Positions 63,652 through 64,000 of a stretch of DNA of 64,000 nt are shown here, piece after piece. A program made the translations under genes and the position numbers. The first letter of the stretch is position 1. Each line of letters begins with the position of its first letter. The notes beneath the pieces are model-generated. The model saw nothing but the letters and a program-made list of their open reading frames with translations, had not been told where the DNA came from and did no database searches. The DNA is taken from contig CAIQIA010000026.1 of NCBI GenBank assembly GCA_903871775.1, forward strand, positions 186,001 to 250,000. Reading direction: 5' to 3'. Origin of the DNA: an uncultured cyanobacterium (GTDB taxonomy: Bacteria > Cyanobacteriota > Cyanobacteriia > PCC-6307 > Cyanobiaceae).

Positions 63652-64000
63652 GCCCCAGCCACCAGCCGTCGATGGCGGCGGCGATGGCCTCGATCTGCCG
63701 CTGGCGGCCGCCGTCGCCCGCCCCCCCCAGCCACTGCTGCCTGAGGCCCGCGCTGGCCGGGGCCAGATGGTCTCCCGGCAGCTCCTGCAGCACGCTCGCG
63801 TCCTGGGGGCGCGATGCCAGGGTCGCCAGCAGTTCGGGGCTCTGGTCAATGCCGTCGTCGCGGAAGCGCAGCAGCAGGTTGTCGGGGGGGCCGTGGCCCT
63901 CACGCACGCAGGCCAACGTGCGGGCGGGCGACGGACTGAACTCGCTGCGGACCCCCAGCCGCGGGCCCAGCTCGGCCAGCAGCGGAACCGAGCGTTCGGC
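63644..64000 (-). CDS. DUF1350 family alpha/beta-hydrolase-like protein, N-terminus outside window
   Basis: The track lists only 90 aa from an internal codon, but the frame stays open to the right edge (AERSVPLLAELGPRLGVRSEFSPSPARTLACVREGHG). LLRFRDDGIDQSPELLATLASRPQDASVLQELPGDHLAPAS matches the C-terminal part of DUF1350, which contains the D and H of a possible hydrolase triad. Conserved in cyanobacteria and plants. Function unknown. Confidence 0.75.
   Translation of the reverse strand, partial: AERSVPLLAELGPRLGVRSEFSPSPARTLACVREGHGPPDNLLLRFRDDGIDQSPELLATLASRPQDASVLQELPGDHLAPASAGLRQQWLGGAGDGGRQRQIEAIAAAIDGWWLGLS

Overview
The window is about 64 kb of very GC-rich, densely packed chromosome from an oxygenic picocyanobacterium, most like the Synechococcus/Cyanobium (alpha-cyanobacterial) lineage. 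This rests on photosynthesis genes (petN, psaK, psb29/thf1), families largely confined to cyanobacteria and plastids (DUF2103, DUF2499/DUF3593, DUF3110, DUF1257, DUF1350, a TLP18.3-like TPM protein), a 6S RNA-like locus directly after purK, and very short intergenic spaces. I see no insertion sequence, prophage, CRISPR array, rRNA operon or toxin island; it reads as core chromosome.

Layout. 1-3.7 kb: ligase-associated DNA-repair cluster on the minus strand (exonuclease, ATP-dependent ligase, DEXH helicase cut by the left edge). 3.8-9.9 kb: class I aldolase, nadA, a metallophosphoesterase/glycosyltransferase pair, a secreted GH104-type muramidase behind the window's longest gene-free stretch, and a TPM protein. 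10-14.6 kb: MidA-type methyltransferase, aroB, an orphan sugar-type ABC permease, purK and the 6S RNA candidate. 14.6-20.4 kb: DUF2103, clpS, petN plus a small membrane ORF, an unknown 432-aa protein, psb29, clpP and ftsH, a run rich in thylakoid and proteolysis functions. 20.4-29.3 kb: Nudix, DevC/MacB-type permease, pyk, mazG, YggT, scpB, ilvA, dxs. 29.4-33.3 kb: psaK, DUF3593, DUF2499, CHAD, csaB, peroxiredoxin, rpmB. 33.3-38.2 kb: htpG, a bacterial-type ferredoxin, hisZ, an inositol-phosphatase-family enzyme, a plant-type ferredoxin, tRNA-Ser(GGA). 38.3-43.4 kb: phosphate uptake locus with two binding proteins flanking pstC-pstA-pstB. 43.5-49.2 kb: dnaK, J-protein, DUF3110, murQ, mtnP, cyclophilin. 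49.2-64 kb: ribBA, argC, purN, DUF1257, M61 protease, amidase, a lysozyme-like protein, pgi, a HAD phosphatase, acs, a P-type ATPase and a DUF1350 hydrolase cut by the right edge.

Shared biology. Functions group into central carbon metabolism (FBA, PGI, Pyk, Acs, Dxs), thylakoid maintenance (PetN, PsaK, Psb29, FtsH, ClpP/ClpS, TPM), phosphate acquisition, chaperones (HtpG, DnaK plus J-protein) and murein turnover (GH104, MurQ, amidase, lysozyme-like protein). Many convergent neighbours overlap at their 3' ends.

The most notable non-coding signal is a recurrent TAnnnT hexamer (mostly TAGGNT, TAAAGT or TAAGGT) ending 21-24 nt before the start codon of a dozen genes. It looks like a sigma-70 -10 box with a very short leader, and I used it to choose some starts. 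I found no convincing new multi-gene system. The best leads are this promoter grammar, a 15-bp repeat array that both extends the exonuclease and carries the ligase start codon, a palindromic repeat between dxs and psaK, and small genes missing from the ORF track (petN, the 43-aa ORF, the 6S RNA).
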